Positions 17,319 to 27,208 of a DNA stretch of 64,000 nt are shown here, piece after piece. Within the stretch, counting starts at the first letter, position 1. The number at the start of each line of letters is the position of its first letter. The DNA comes from Rhizobium sp. Q54 (GTDB taxonomy: Bacteria > Pseudomonadota > Alphaproteobacteria > Micropepsales > Micropepsaceae), in the NCBI GenBank assembly GCA_945860165.1, contig CAMAPL010000008.1:42061-106060 (forward strand). Reading direction: 5' to 3'. The position numbers and the translations under genes were made by a program. The notes under the pieces are model-generated. The model did not search any database, was not told where the DNA came from, and saw only the letters and a program-made list of their open reading frames with translations.

Positions 17319-17822
17319 TTACGGCACTTCCACCGACGCCTTCATCTTCTCCATCGCGGCCTGGAAGCGGACCTTGCGGCCTTCCAGCGCTGCGGTGCGA
17401 GCTTTCTGGTTCGGCAAGCCGTTCTGGTTCCAGATCAGGGCATAGGTCAGGCGCGAGGTGGTCGCGGTCAGCGGCTCGATCGCCATGGTGCCGTGATAGA
17501 AAACTGGCGTGAAGGGTTGGGCGTAGGTGTAGGAATATTTTGTCCGCGCCACGACATTTTCCACCACCGGGCCGCTAGCCGTGACGATAGTGCGCAGCGA
17601 GCCCAGTTCGCCCTTGCCGCTGTCCACCGTGCAGGGCAGGTCGATGTACTTGCCGATGGCGCACCAGTCGTTGCCGCCAGCCTTCACCCAGGCCACATCC
17701 GCAGGGCGGGCGATATCGATGCTGAAATTCAGCGTAACCCAGTCAGCCGGCTGAGGGGTCTGCGCCTGCGCGGCGATACTGCCCACCGCCAGCATGGCTG
17801 ACGCGATCAAAATGTTTTTCAT
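17319..17822 (-). CDS. Exported SRPBCC-fold protein
   Basis: 167 residues with a signal peptide (residues 1-21, ending AQA). The mature part has the SRPBCC/polyketide-cyclase pattern: DWVTLNFSIDIARPADVAWV, a long central beta region ending LTYALIWNQNG, and a C-terminal helix GRKVRFQAAMEKMKA. Ligand unknown. Its ATG overlaps the RNase D stop, so it is transcribed after rnd. Confidence 0.75.
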   Translation of the reverse strand: MKNILIASAMLAVGSIAAQAQTPQPADWVTLNFSIDIARPADVAWVKAGGNDWCAIGKYIDLPCTVDSGKGELGSLRTIVTASGPVVENVVARTKYSYTYAQPFTPVFYHGTMAIEPLTATTSRLTYALIWNQNGLPNQKARTAALEGRKVRFQAAMEKMKASVEVP

Positions 17823-18982
17823 TCGTCATTCTCCAGTTCGACAACCACAGCCTCGCCGTTTTCCAGCGCAATGGCCAGATCGCCCTTGCGCATAGCGATG
17901 GCGTCCTTGCCGAAAACCTCGCCCCGCCAGCCCTTCAGGGCTGCGACCTCGTCGTCCTCACCGGCGGCAAGCCGCTCGATATCCTCGGCATTGGCGATCA
18001 GGCGCGGCGCCACGCCCGCCGCTTCGGCCCGCAGCCGCAGCAGGGTCTTGAGCAGATCCACCACGGCCGGCGAGGGCTCGCGGCGGCGGCGTTGCTTGTT
18101 CTCCGTCACGGCGCCTTCCGGCGGGGCCGCGGTGGCGCCCAGCGCGATGGCATCCATCAGGCCTTTGCCAAGTTTGGAATTCGCAAAGCCTTTGGGCACA
18201 GCGCGAATACGTTCCAGTGCGTCCGGCGTCTCGGGTGGATGCGCCGCGATTTCGGTCAGGGCTTCGTCCTTCAGCACTCGGCCGCGCGGAATATCGCGGG
18301 CCTGCGCCTCGCGCTCGCGCCAGGCCGCCAGCGTAGCTAGTACCGCCAGGAAACGCTTGTTGCTACTGCGCGGCTTCAGCCGCTTCCAGGAAAGATCCGG
18401 ATCAAGCTTGTAAAGCGCGGGATCCTGCAGCGCCGCCACGTCCTCCGCCACCCAGGCGGAGCGCCCGGTCTTTTCCAGCTTCGCTTTCATCCATTCATAG
18501 ATGACGCAAAGATGGGTGACGTCGGCCAGGGCATATTCCAGCTGGCGCTTTGACAGCGGGCGATGGCTCCAGTCGGTGAAGCGGGCGGACTTGTCGATTT
18601 CGACATGGGCGATCTTGCGCGCCAGCGTTTCGTAAGAGGCCGCATCGCCGAAGCCGCAGACCATGGCGGCGATCTGGCTGTCGAACAAAGGATTGGGAAG
18701 CACGCCGCCCTGCAAGTAGAAGATTTCAATATCCTGCCGCGCTGCGTGCATCACCTTGACGATGTCGGGACGGGCGATCAGCTCGTAAAAGGGCGCAAGG
18801 TCGATGCCGGGGGCGAGGGGGTCGATGATGCCCTCGATACCGGGTGCGGCCACCTGGATCAGGCACAGTTTGGGGTAATAGGTCTGGTCGCGCAGGAACT
18901 CGGTGTCCAGCGCCAGATAGGGGGCGCTGCCAAGTTCGCTCAGAAAGGCCGCCAGTGCCTCATTGGTTTCTACAATCCTCAT
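17819..18982 (-). CDS. rnd: Ribonuclease D
   Basis: 387-residue 3'-5' exoribonuclease for tRNA maturation. DEDD exonuclease motifs: LALDTEFLRDQTYYPKLCLIQ (D-x-E), VKVMHAARQDIEIF (Asp), and RQLEYALADVTHL (final Asp). An HRDC domain (ERIRAVPKGFANSKLG region) follows. The start at 18982 (MRIVETNEA) gives normal length; the frame is open further to 19114, but that part lacks homology. Divergent from aspS. Confidence 0.93.
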   Translation of the reverse strand: MRIVETNEALAAFLSELGSAPYLALDTEFLRDQTYYPKLCLIQVAAPGIEGIIDPLAPGIDLAPFYELIARPDIVKVMHAARQDIEIFYLQGGVLPNPLFDSQIAAMVCGFGDAASYETLARKIAHVEIDKSARFTDWSHRPLSKRQLEYALADVTHLCVIYEWMKAKLEKTGRSAWVAEDVAALQDPALYKLDPDLSWKRLKPRSSNKRFLAVLATLAAWREREAQARDIPRGRVLKDEALTEIAAHPPETPDALERIRAVPKGFANSKLGKGLMDAIALGATAAPPEGAVTENKQRRRREPSPAVVDLLKTLLRLRAEAAGVAPRLIANAEDIERLAAGEDDEVAALKGWRGEVFGKDAIAMRKGDLAIALENGEAVVVELENDE

Positions 18983-19143
18983 GCTGACCGTGATAACGGG
19001 ATTCGCCGCCCTTTGATTGTTTAATGACGGCTCGGCAGACCCGTTTTGCGACAAAAAAAGCGGCAATTTCCGGCTTGCGGGCACACCCTTGACCGGCCAA
19101 CCATAAACGGCCAAAAACCCTGCGTTTCCTTGGAAAAATCGCC

Positions 19144-20949
19144 ATGCACGCCTATCGTACCCATACCTGCGGCCAGCTTCGCAAGGCCGATGTCGGGCAA
19201 ACCGTCCGCCTGTCGGGGTGGGTGAACCGGCGGCGCGATCATGGTGGGCTGATCTTCCTAGATCTGCGCGATCATTACGGCGTCACCCAGTGCGTGATAG
19301 AGCCGGACGCCGCCGCCTTCGCCACCGTTGATACCGCGCGCTCGGAATGGGTGCTGACCCTGACCGGCAAGGTCGTGGCCCGCAGCGACGAGACGGTGAA
19401 CGAGGACCTGTCCACGGGCGATGTCGAACTGCGCATCGAAGCCGCCACGGTGCAGAGCCAGGCGCAGGAACTGCCGCTGCCGGTGTTCGGCGATCACACC
19501 TATCCGGAAGAAACCCGGTTGACCTACCGCTTCCTCGACCTGCGCCGCGAGCGGCTGCACAAGAACATCATGCTGCGCGCGGGCATCATCACCAGCCTGC
19601 GCCGGCGGATGATCGAGCAGGGCTTCACCGAGTTCCAGACTCCGATCCTGACCGCATCCTCGCCGGAAGGCGCTCGCGACTTTCTGGTACCGTCGCGCCG
19701 CTACCCGGGCCAGTTCTACGCCCTGCCGCAGGCCCCCCAGCAGTTCAAGCAGCTGATCATGGTGGCGGGCTTCGACCGCTATTTCCAGATCGCGCCCTGT
19801 TTTCGCGACGAAGACGGCCGCGCCGACCGTTCGCCGGGCGAATTCTACCAGCTCGATCTCGAGATGAGCTTTGTTACCCAGGACGACGTCTTCGCCGCCG
19901 TCGCGCCGGTGCTGGCAGGGGTGTTCGAGGAATTCGGCCAGGGCAAGAAGGTGACGCCCGCCGACCAGTTCCCGCGCATTCCCTATGCCGAGGCGATGCT
20001 GAAATATGGCACCGACAAGCCTGACCTGCGAAATCCGATAGAAATCGTGGATGTAAGCGAGATTTTCGGCCGGGCCGAAGTCGAGTTCAAAGCCTTCAAG
20101 AACAAGACGGTGCGCGCCATTCCCGCGTCGGGCGCCGGGCCGCAGCCGCGCAGCTTCTTCGACAAGCTCAACGAATGGGCGCGCGGCGAAGGCGCGGCGG
20201 GCCTGGGCTATATCCAGTTCGAGGACGAGGGTGGGGCGCTGGTGGGCAAGGGGCCCATCGCCAAGTTCATCACCGGCGCGGCGTTGGCCGACATGGCCAA
20301 GGCCGCCAAGGTGAAGGCGGGCGACGCGCTGTTTTTCTCGGCCGACGCCAAGGCTGATCGCGCCGCCCATCTGGCGGGACAGGCGCGCACCCGCATCGGG
20401 CGCGAACTGAACCTCATCCTGGACGGCGAATACAAGTTCTGCTGGATCGTCGACTTCCCCATGTATGAGTGGAACGAGGACGAAAAGAAGATCGACTTCT
20501 CCCACAATCCCTTTTCCATGCCGCAATTCGACCGCGACGAGTTCCTCGCGCTGGCGAATGACGACAACGACACCATCCTGGGCATGAAGGCCTATCAGTA
20601 CGACATCGTCTGCAATGGCTATGAGCTGTCGTCGGGCGCCATCCGCAACCACGACCCGGATGTGATGCTAAAGGCCTTCGAGATCGCCGGCTATGCCCGC
20701 GAGGAGACCGAGGAAAAGTTTAAGGGCATGATCAACGCCTTCCGCCACGGCGCCCCGCCGCATGGCGGCACCGCGCCGGGCATCGACCGCATCGTGATGC
20801 TCATGGCGGGCGAAGAAAACCTGCGCGAGGTCACCATGTTCCCCATGACCCAGTCAGCGCAGGACCTGCTGATGAACGCGCCCAGCCCGGCGAACCCCAT
20901 GCAGCTCAAGGAGCTGCATCTGCGGGTGGTTTATCCCGAGAAGGCCTGA
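19144..20949 (+). CDS. aspS: Aspartyl-tRNA synthetase
   Basis: 601-residue class II synthetase of the bacterial type. N-terminal OB fold ([18 protein letters not shown]), motif 2 ([17 protein letters not shown]), the GAD insertion in the middle and motif 3 ([14 protein letters not shown]). Full length. In alphaproteobacteria the enzyme is often non-discriminating; gatCAB is not in this window, so that cannot be judged. Confidence 0.96.
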   Translation: MHAYRTHTCGQLRKADVGQTVRLSGWVNRRRDHGGLIFLDLRDHYGVTQCVIEPDAAAFATVDTARSEWVLTLTGKVVARSDETVNEDLSTGDVELRIEAATVQSQAQELPLPVFGDHTYPEETRLTYRFLDLRRERLHKNIMLRAGIITSLRRRMIEQGFTEFQTPILTASSPEGARDFLVPSRRYPGQFYALPQAPQQFKQLIMVAGFDRYFQIAPCFRDEDGRADRSPGEFYQLDLEMSFVTQDDVFAAVAPVLAGVFEEFGQGKKVTPADQFPRIPYAEAMLKYGTDKPDLRNPIEIVDVSEIFGRAEVEFKAFKNKTVRAIPASGAGPQPRSFFDKLNEWARGEGAAGLGYIQFEDEGGALVGKGPIAKFITGAALADMAKAAKVKAGDALFFSADAKADRAAHLAGQARTRIGRELNLILDGEYKFCWIVDFPMYEWNEDEKKIDFSHNPFSMPQFDRDEFLALANDDNDTILGMKAYQYDIVCNGYELSSGAIRNHDPDVMLKAFEIAGYAREETEEKFKGMINAFRHGAPPHGGTAPGIDRIVMLMAGEENLREVTMFPMTQSAQDLLMNAPSPANPMQLKELHLRVVYPEKA

Positions 20950-20954
20950 CCCCA

Positions 20955-21068
20955 GTCGCCATGGCCCGGCTTGTCCGGGCGATCCAGTTTATGATCGAGA
21001 AAGAAAAAAAGGCCTGACCCTCTCACACAGTCAGGAAACTAGATCACCTGGACAAGCCGGGTGATGAC
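20955..21068. repeat. Palindromic intergenic element between aspS and the atp operon
   Basis: Left arm GGCCCGGCTTGTCCGGGCGATC (about 20963-20984) is inverted in the right arm GATCACCTGGACAAGCCGGGTGATGAC (about 21042-21068). An 11-base sequence AAGGCCTGACC around the aspS stop (20941-20951) is repeated inside the element at 21009-21019. No gene is seen in 20950-21163. Confidence 0.6.
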
Positions 21069-21163
21069 GATTGTGTCTGAGAGGACGTTAAACCTTCATC
21101 ATGGGTCGCCTTGACCCGGCCATCCATGGGTCATTGGCGGCAAGGCCGGTGAGGGATATGAGG

Positions 21164-21658
21164 TCAGTTCAGTTTTTCGCCAAGGCCCTTGATGCTGTCG
21201 GAGATCAGGCTGCTGGTGCGTTTTTCGTCCAGCCGGTCAGTGATCAGCTTCTGCGCGCCCGCGATTGCTGCGTCGGCGGCAAGGCTGCGGATCTCGTTCA
21301 GCGCAGCGGTTTCAGCTTGCGCGATCTTGTCCCGGGCGGCGGCTTCGCGGCGCGCGATCTGGGTCTTGAGGCTGGCGCGGGATTCTTCGGCAAAGCGGGC
21401 GGCTTCGGCCTTGGCATCCGCCACGATGGCCTGGGCTTCGCTCTCCGCCCCGGCGGCGCGCTGCTGATAGTCCGCGAGCAGGGCGGCGGCTGCGATACGA
21501 AGGCGCTTGGCTTCGTCCAGTTCGGCGGCGATCACGGCGGCGCGCTCGTCCAGCATCTTGCCGACTAGGGCAGGCACGCCCTTCCAGACCAGCAAGGCGA
21601 TGACGAGAAAGAAACCGAGGATTTCCCAGGTGTGATGATCGTGCAGTATTTCGGCCAT
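21164..21658 (-). CDS. atpF: ATP synthase Fo subunit b
   Basis: 164 residues: one N-terminal membrane segment (WEILGFFLVIALLVWKGVPAL) followed by a long charged coiled-coil that forms the peripheral stalk linking Fo to F1. Last gene of the Fo operon; starts three bases after b'. Confidence 0.93.
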   Translation of the reverse strand: MAEILHDHHTWEILGFFLVIALLVWKGVPALVGKMLDERAAVIAAELDEAKRLRIAAAALLADYQQRAAGAESEAQAIVADAKAEAARFAEESRASLKTQIARREAAARDKIAQAETAALNEIRSLAADAAIAGAQKLITDRLDEKRTSSLISDSIKGLGEKLN

Positions 21659-21661
21659 GGA

Positions 21662-22186
21662 CTAGTTCCCCACCGCTTTGGCGGCGTCTTGACTGGAGAC
21701 CTTGTCGCCGGTCAGACGTTCGACGATGGCGATGGCGGCATCGCGCGCCGCAACCGCAACATTGGCCTTGGCCGTTTCACGGGTGGCGGTGATGCGGGTA
21801 TCGGCATCGTGCATCGCCTTGGCGGCCTCCGCATCGGCTTCCGCCTTGGCCTTGGCGATTTCCCCGTTCAACGACTGGCGGGTTTCTTCCGCCAGGGCAT
21901 TGGCGCGGGACCGCGCCGTTGCCAGTGCGGTCTCGTAGCCGGCCTGGGCGCTTTGCGCTTCCGCACGGGCCTTGGCGGCCTCCGCGATGGCGCTGTTGAT
22001 GGCGCCGCGGCGGCTGGTGATCGCGCCATTGATGCGCGGTCCGGCGACCCGCCACACGACCGTGAACAGGAACGCAAAGGTTATCCCCAGCCAGAACAAC
22101 TGGCTGGGGAATGTCGTCGTGTCGAACGGCGGAAAGCCGCCCTCCTTCGGGACTTCCGTCGTCGCGGTGTGCGCGGGTTCTGCCAC
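21662..22186 (-). CDS. atpG: ATP synthase Fo subunit b'
   Basis: 174 residues. Short N-terminal tail with FPPFDTTTFPSQLFWL before the membrane segment (LGITFAFLFTVVWRV), the pattern of the b' subunit in alphaproteobacteria and phototrophs, then an Ala-rich coiled coil. Pairs with subunit b as a heterodimeric stalk. Starts four bases after atpE. Symbol usage varies (atpG, atpF2, atpX). Confidence 0.9.
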   Translation of the reverse strand: MAEPAHTATTEVPKEGGFPPFDTTTFPSQLFWLGITFAFLFTVVWRVAGPRINGAITSRRGAINSAIAEAAKARAEAQSAQAGYETALATARSRANALAEETRQSLNGEIAKAKAEADAEAAKAMHDADTRITATRETAKANVAVAARDAAIAIVERLTGDKVSSQDAAKAVGN

Positions 22187-22190
22187 GATA

Positions 22191-22415
22191 TCAGCCGTAC
22201 AGGATGATCATCGCGATCAGCAGGCCGAACAGGCCAGTCGCTTCGCACAGCGCGAAGCCGAGCAGCAGGTTGGTCTGCTGGCTTGCCGCGGCGCCCGGAT
22301 TGCGCAGCGCGCCCGACAGATAGCTGCCGAACACATTGCCGATGCCGATGCCGGCGCCGACCAGCGCGACGCAGGCAATGCCGGCGCCAATCATTTTTGC
22401 GGCTTCAAGTTCCAT
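22191..22415 (-). CDS. atpE: ATP synthase Fo subunit c
   Basis: 74-residue two-helix proteolipid forming the rotor ring. First helix carries GAGIGIGNVFG, the polar loop is RNPGAA, and the second helix holds the ion-binding Glu in ALCEATGLFGLL. No sodium-site pattern is obvious, so proton translocation is assumed. Confidence 0.96.
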   Translation of the reverse strand: MELEAAKMIGAGIACVALVGAGIGIGNVFGSYLSGALRNPGAAASQQTNLLLGFALCEATGLFGLLIAMIILYG

Positions 22416-22434
22416 GTCAGAGTCCTTTTCGGTT

Positions 22435-23196
22435 TTAGTGATGATCGTGGAGGTGGAGGGCTTCGTTCAGATAGATGCAGGTGAGGATCGCGAAGACATA
22501 GGCTTGCAGGAACGCCACCAGCAGTTCCAGCAGCATGATCGCGACGATCAGCAGCATCGGGCCGATCGAAAGTACGGAAAGAATGCCGCCCGCCGCGCCC
22601 AGCGAGACCACGAAGCCGGCAAACACCGCCAGCATGGTGTGGCCCGCCAGCATATTGGCGAAGAGACGGACGGAAAGGCTGATGGGGCGGGTGCAGAACG
22701 AGATAAACTCGATCAGCATCAGCAGCGGCAGGATGTAGATCGGCGCCTTGGGCACGAACAACGTCAGGAAACGGATGCCGTGCTTGAGGAAGCCGGTCAC
22801 GATCACGACCAGGATGACCATGCTTGCCAAGGCAAGCGTCACCGCGATCTGGCTGGTGACGGTAAAGCTGCCGGGAAACATGCCGAAGAAATTGCTGCAC
22901 AAGACGAAGATGAAGAGCGTGAAGACGAAGGGGAAGAACTTCAGGCCTTCATTGCCGGCCGCCGAATGGATGATATTGGCGACGAATTCATAGGAAATTT
23001 CCGCCATCGACTGGCTGCGCGTCGGCACCAGCCGGCCCGGCTTGACCGCGAAGGTCAGGAACAGCGCCGAGGCCAGTGCCACGATCACCATCAGCAGCGA
23101 CTGGTTGGTGAAATAGATGTCATGGCCGCCGATCTGGAAGAGGGGATTCTCAACCAGCGGCTTGATGGCGAACTGCTCCATCGGATTGGTGGCCAC
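22435..23196 (-). CDS. atpB: ATP synthase Fo subunit a
   Basis: 253-residue polytopic protein forming the half-channels next to the c ring. The essential Arg lies in PISLSVRLFANMLAGHTML, and the terminal helix has LQAYVFAILTCIYLNEA. N-terminal FQIGGHDIYFTNQSLLM is typical of alphaproteobacteria. Three bases after atpI. Confidence 0.96.
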   Translation of the reverse strand: MATNPMEQFAIKPLVENPLFQIGGHDIYFTNQSLLMVIVALASALFLTFAVKPGRLVPTRSQSMAEISYEFVANIIHSAAGNEGLKFFPFVFTLFIFVLCSNFFGMFPGSFTVTSQIAVTLALASMVILVVIVTGFLKHGIRFLTLFVPKAPIYILPLLMLIEFISFCTRPISLSVRLFANMLAGHTMLAVFAGFVVSLGAAGGILSVLSIGPMLLIVAIMLLELLVAFLQAYVFAILTCIYLNEALHLHDHH

Positions 23197-23199
23197 GAA

Positions 23200-23538
23200 T
23201 TACTTCTCCTCGTCGGTTTTCGCGGCCCCAGCCGCGATCTCGGTGTTTATCTCGGTTGCCGTGCGCATCACGTTGCGGATGCCCGCGGCTGAGCCCAGCA
23301 TAAAAAACACAATCATGAAGACCGGGCGGGTGGGGAAACCGAAATGGCCGAACAGCCAGTCGATACCCCAACCCAGTCCGCCCCCCACGACCACTGACGC
23401 AACCAGTTCGGTTGCGAAGCGGCCCGCGATGCCCATCTGCGTCGGCGGCGGGCGTTTCGCTCCAGCTGCTTGCCGCTTTTTGGCCTCATCCACACGCCGG
23501 CCCAGATCGTTCAGCCTGTCGGGGTCGGGAGCCGTCAA
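23200..23538 (-). CDS. atpI: AtpI/AtpZ family ATP synthase accessory protein
   Basis: 112-residue protein with a basic N-terminal tail and two membrane segments (FATELVASVVVGGGLGWGIDW and VFMIVFFMLGSAAGI). First gene of the Fo operon. AtpI proteins assist c-ring assembly or magnesium supply. Order atpI-B-E-F'-F without F1 genes is the normal alphaproteobacterial split. Confidence 0.88.
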   Translation of the reverse strand: MTAPDPDRLNDLGRRVDEAKKRQAAGAKRPPPTQMGIAGRFATELVASVVVGGGLGWGIDWLFGHFGFPTRPVFMIVFFMLGSAAGIRNVMRTATEINTEIAAGAAKTDEEK

Positions 23539-23722
23539 AACTGTCTCCTGGAATGTCCGAAAAAGCGCACAAAAAGGGCCTTCCGCGTCTCGAAGGCGGG
23601 CGGACCATAGGGTTGGCCATTTTTGGTGTCAAGAAAGACAGAAGCCGGCAAGCACATGATCTGGAAGGGAAAAATGCGGGCGCGGCAAAACGCCAAGCGG
23701 TTTTAGGCGCTTGGGCCGGGAA

Positions 23723-26700
23723 TCACTCCGCAGCGATCTTTTCGGCATCCGCCAGGGAGACAGAAACTAGCTGGCTGACGCCGCGTTCCGACATGGTGAC
23801 GCCGAACAGCCGGTCCATCCGGCTCATGGTCAGGGCGTGGTGGGTAATGACCAGGAAGCGGGTGCCCGACATCTCGGTCATCTGGGTCAGCATCTTGCAG
23901 AAGCGCTCGACATTGGCGTCGTCCAGCGGCGCGTCGACTTCGTCCAGCACGCAGACCGGGGCCGGGTTCACCAGGAACACCGCGAAGATCAGTGCCATGG
24001 CGGTCAGCGCCTGTTCGCCACCCGACAACAGGGCGAGGCTTTGCAGCCGCTTGCCCGGCGGACGGGCGAAAATTTCCAGGCCGGCTTCCAGCGGGTCTTC
24101 GGATTCGGTGAAGGTCAGCTTGGCTTCGCCGCCCTCGAACAGCTTGGTGAAAAGCTCCTTGAAGTTGGCGTTGACCTTTTCGAAGGAGGCCAGCAGCCGT
24201 TCGCGGCCTTCGCGGTTCAGGCTCTGGATGCCGCGGCGCAGCCGGTCGATCGCGCCCACCAGATCGTCGCGATCCGCGATCAGGGTATTCATGCGCGTCT
24301 CTTGTTCAACGGCTTCTTCTTCGGCGCGCAGATTGACGCCGCCCAGCTGCTCGCGTTCCTGCTTCAGGCGCTCGACACGCTTTTCGGCCTGTTCCAGCGG
24401 CGGCAATTCCTCGCCATCCTTGATCTCGGCGCGTTCGGCCAGGTCGGACGGGGTGCATTCCAGTTCGTCATGGATGCGGGTCTTGAGTTCTTCGATCCGC
24501 TGCGCCGCGCTTTCCGACAAGGCCTGGGCGCGGGCGCGTTCCTCTCGCGCCGAGGACAGCGCCGCATCGGCAAGCTTGGCGTGTTTGTCGGCGTCGGTCA
24601 GGATATTCTCCGCCTGCTGCCGGGCATCGGACGCCTTGGTCCGGGCCGATTCGGCGGTGGCGATGGCATCCAGCAAGCTGCTGCGCTTTTGCGCGATCTG
24701 CTCCGGCAGCTGCTCGGCGGTGGCGAGTTCGCCGCCAAGTTCTTCCTGGCGCCGCGTTAGTTCGGCGACATGGGTGGTGGCGTCGGCCATGCGCACGCTC
24801 CAGCGGCCCTGCTCGTTGTTGATGGTGGACAGGCGGCGGGCACGGGCTTCACCCTCGCGGCGCAGGCTATCCAGCGCGCCGCGGCTTTCACCGGCCTGGG
24901 TGCGGGCATCCGCGGTGCCGCTGCGGGCTTCGGCAACGCCGGTATTCAGCGCCACGCCGTCGCCCAGTTCTTCCAGGCCGGCGATGGCCTGCTGGCGCGA
25001 GTCCTGCGCGGCGTCCGCCGACTGGGCGAGGCGATTGATTTCCGATTCCAGCGATGCGAGCTGGGAAGCGCGTTCGGCGGCGGCGCGCGCGGCGCGGGCG
25101 GCCTGGTCCTGCGAACTGATCAGCGCCTGCTCGGCGCCGCGTTCCTGGGCTTCGGCGGCACGCAGGTCTTCGCGCGCCTTCTGGGCGGCGTCCTTGACGG
25201 TGGAGTATTCGACAAAGCGGACGTCGCGCACTTCGCGGGCCGCATCGGTCTCGGTCTGCAGCGCGGCGAGGCGGTTGCGCTGGGCAAGGCGCTGGGCGGC
25301 GACGGACGGCGCATCGGCACTGGCGATAAATCCATCCCAGCGCCACAGATCGCCGCGCGTCGACACTAGTCGCTGGCCGGGCTGAAGCTGCTGCTGCAAG
25401 GTGGCGCCCTGATCGGGAAATACCAGCCCGGTCATGGATAGGCGGCGATCCAGTGCGGCCGGCGCCGTGACGAATTCGTTCAGCGGCTTGGCGCCGGACG
25501 GCAATGGCAGGTTGTGGTCGTACTTGCCCAGATCGCGCCAGTGATGGGGCGAGGAATTGTCGAGCGGCGCCTGCAGGTCGTCGCCCAATGCGGCGGCCAG
25601 CGCCGCCTCGTAACCCGATTGCACCGTTACCGCATCGACCAGCGGCGGGAACAGGCCTTCGCCTTCGGGATGCAGCAGGTCGCCCAGCGCCTTCACTTCG
25701 GCGGACAGGCGCTGTACTTCGCGTTCGGCGGTTTCCAGCGGCTCGCGCGCGCCGGCTTCGGCGGTTTCAGCATCGTGGAACTGAGTGCGCGCCAGCGTAG
25801 CGGTGCCGCGGGCGCTTTCGGAGGTACCGCGGGCGCGTTCGGTTTCTGCTTCCGCCGCATGAACGTCCGGCGCGTCCTTGGCGCGTTCCAGCGCCGCGTT
25901 GAGGCGGTCCTGCGCATCCGACAACTGGCTGGTGCTGGAGTCGAGCAGGGCGCTGGCGAGATCGCGGCCGCGCTCCAGGCTGGACTTTCTGGCGTTCCAT
26001 TCCGCCAGTTCGGCCGTCAGACGTTCCAGAAGTTTTTCGGCTTCGGCTAGGCTCTGCGCCATTTCGCCAGCCAGCGTTTCAGTGGCGGCAAGATCCTCGC
26101 CGGCATTTTCACTGGCGGTGTTGAGGGTACGTTCTTCCTCGCCTAGCGTGGCGAGCGCGCTGTCGGCATCGCGTTCCAGTTCCTGCTCGCGCTCGGTGTC
26201 GGCTGCGCCCTGTGCAATGAGCTGGCGGATGCGCTGCGTCGCTTCACGGGCGCGCTGTTCTTCGGCATCGAGCTGTTCGCGCTGCGCGATCAGCCGGTGA
26301 TGGGCGGCGCCCTTTTCCGCTTCCGCCTGCCGCAGCGGCGGCAGGATGGTCGCCGCATTGCTCTGCACGGTCGAGGCCTTTGCGGCGGTATCGGTGGCAG
26401 CGGCAACCGAAGCGGCGGCGGCAGTCAGTTCTTCAGCCGACACGGCGGCTTTGGCTTCGGCGGCGGTCCAGCGCAGGTAATGGGCAAGTGCTTCGGCCTT
26501 GCGGATATGGCCCGACAGGTTGCGATAGCGCGACGCCTGACGCGCCTGCCGCTTCAGGCTGGTGACCTGGCTTTCGACTTCGCGGATCACATCTTCCAGC
26601 CGCGACAGGTTGGTTTCCGCGGCGCGCAAGCGCAGCTCGGCTTCGTGGCGGCGCTGGTGCAGGCCGCCAATGCCGGCGGCTTCTTCCAGGATGGCGCGGC

Positions 26701-27178
26701 GCGCCAGCGGCTTCTGGGAAATCAGCAGGCCGATCTGGCCCTGGCGCACAAAGGCAGTGGAGCCGGCGCCCGACGAGGCATCGGCGAAGAATATCTGAAC
26801 ATCGCGCTGGCGCACGTCGCGGCCGTTGATGCGATAGACGCTGCCCGCTTCGCGCTCGATACGGCGCGAGACCTCGATGGTCTCGAAGTCGTTAAAGGCG
26901 CCGCCGGCGGTGCGGTCGGAGTTGTCGATGAACAGGGTGACTTCCGCGACATTGCGTGCCGGACGCCCGGCGCTGCCGGCGAAAATCACATCGTCCATTT
27001 CGCTACCGCGCACGGAGGAGGGGCGCGTCTCGCCCATCACCCAGCGCATGGCGTCAAACAGGTTCGACTTGCCGCAGCCGTTCGGGCCGATCACGGCGGT
27101 CAGGCCGGGCTCAACAAAAAGCTCCGTCGGTTCGACGAAGGACTTGAAACCGGAAAGCCTGAGACGTGTAAACTTCAA
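23723..27178 (-). CDS. smc: Chromosome segregation protein SMC
   Basis: 1151-residue SMC ATPase. Walker A GPNGCGKSN is near residue 32 and Q-loop/KSF motif (LSGFKSFVEPTE) at the start; two long Ala/Glu-rich coiled coils flank a hinge (roughly residues 510-650, DLLHPEGEGLFPPLVDAV onward); the signature LLSGGEQALTAMALIFA and Walker B VCVLDEVDAPLDD are at the C terminus. Works with ScpA/ScpB encoded at 15.6-17.2 kb. Preceded by two DsbA-like genes, a neighbourhood conserved in alphaproteobacteria. Confidence 0.96.
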   Translation of the reverse strand: MKFTRLRLSGFKSFVEPTELFVEPGLTAVIGPNGCGKSNLFDAMRWVMGETRPSSVRGSEMDDVIFAGSAGRPARNVAEVTLFIDNSDRTAGGAFNDFETIEVSRRIEREAGSVYRINGRDVRQRDVQIFFADASSGAGSTAFVRQGQIGLLISQKPLARRAILEEAAGIGGLHQRRHEAELRLRAAETNLSRLEDVIREVESQVTSLKRQARQASRYRNLSGHIRKAEALAHYLRWTAAEAKAAVSAEELTAAAASVAAATDTAAKASTVQSNAATILPPLRQAEAEKGAAHHRLIAQREQLDAEEQRAREATQRIRQLIAQGAADTEREQELERDADSALATLGEEERTLNTASENAGEDLAATETLAGEMAQSLAEAEKLLERLTAELAEWNARKSSLERGRDLASALLDSSTSQLSDAQDRLNAALERAKDAPDVHAAEAETERARGTSESARGTATLARTQFHDAETAEAGAREPLETAEREVQRLSAEVKALGDLLHPEGEGLFPPLVDAVTVQSGYEAALAAALGDDLQAPLDNSSPHHWRDLGKYDHNLPLPSGAKPLNEFVTAPAALDRRLSMTGLVFPDQGATLQQQLQPGQRLVSTRGDLWRWDGFIASADAPSVAAQRLAQRNRLAALQTETDAAREVRDVRFVEYSTVKDAAQKAREDLRAAEAQERGAEQALISSQDQAARAARAAAERASQLASLESEINRLAQSADAAQDSRQQAIAGLEELGDGVALNTGVAEARSGTADARTQAGESRGALDSLRREGEARARRLSTINNEQGRWSVRMADATTHVAELTRRQEELGGELATAEQLPEQIAQKRSSLLDAIATAESARTKASDARQQAENILTDADKHAKLADAALSSAREERARAQALSESAAQRIEELKTRIHDELECTPSDLAERAEIKDGEELPPLEQAEKRVERLKQEREQLGGVNLRAEEEAVEQETRMNTLIADRDDLVGAIDRLRRGIQSLNREGRERLLASFEKVNANFKELFTKLFEGGEAKLTFTESEDPLEAGLEIFARPPGKRLQSLALLSGGEQALTAMALIFAVFLVNPAPVCVLDEVDAPLDDANVERFCKMLTQMTEMSGTRFLVITHHALTMSRMDRLFGVTMSERGVSQLVSVSLADAEKIAAE

Positions 27179-27208
27179 CTTGTAAGTCCTTGCGTGTATT
27201 GGCCCGCC

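Noticed and set aside
19258..20652. 464-codon minus-strand frame inside aspS
   Set aside because: Antisense shadow; aspS on the other strand is complete with all class II motifs.
23412..25385. 657-codon plus-strand frame over atpI and smc
   Set aside because: Ser/Arg-rich composition and no recognisable domain; it is the antisense shadow of the SMC coiled coil.
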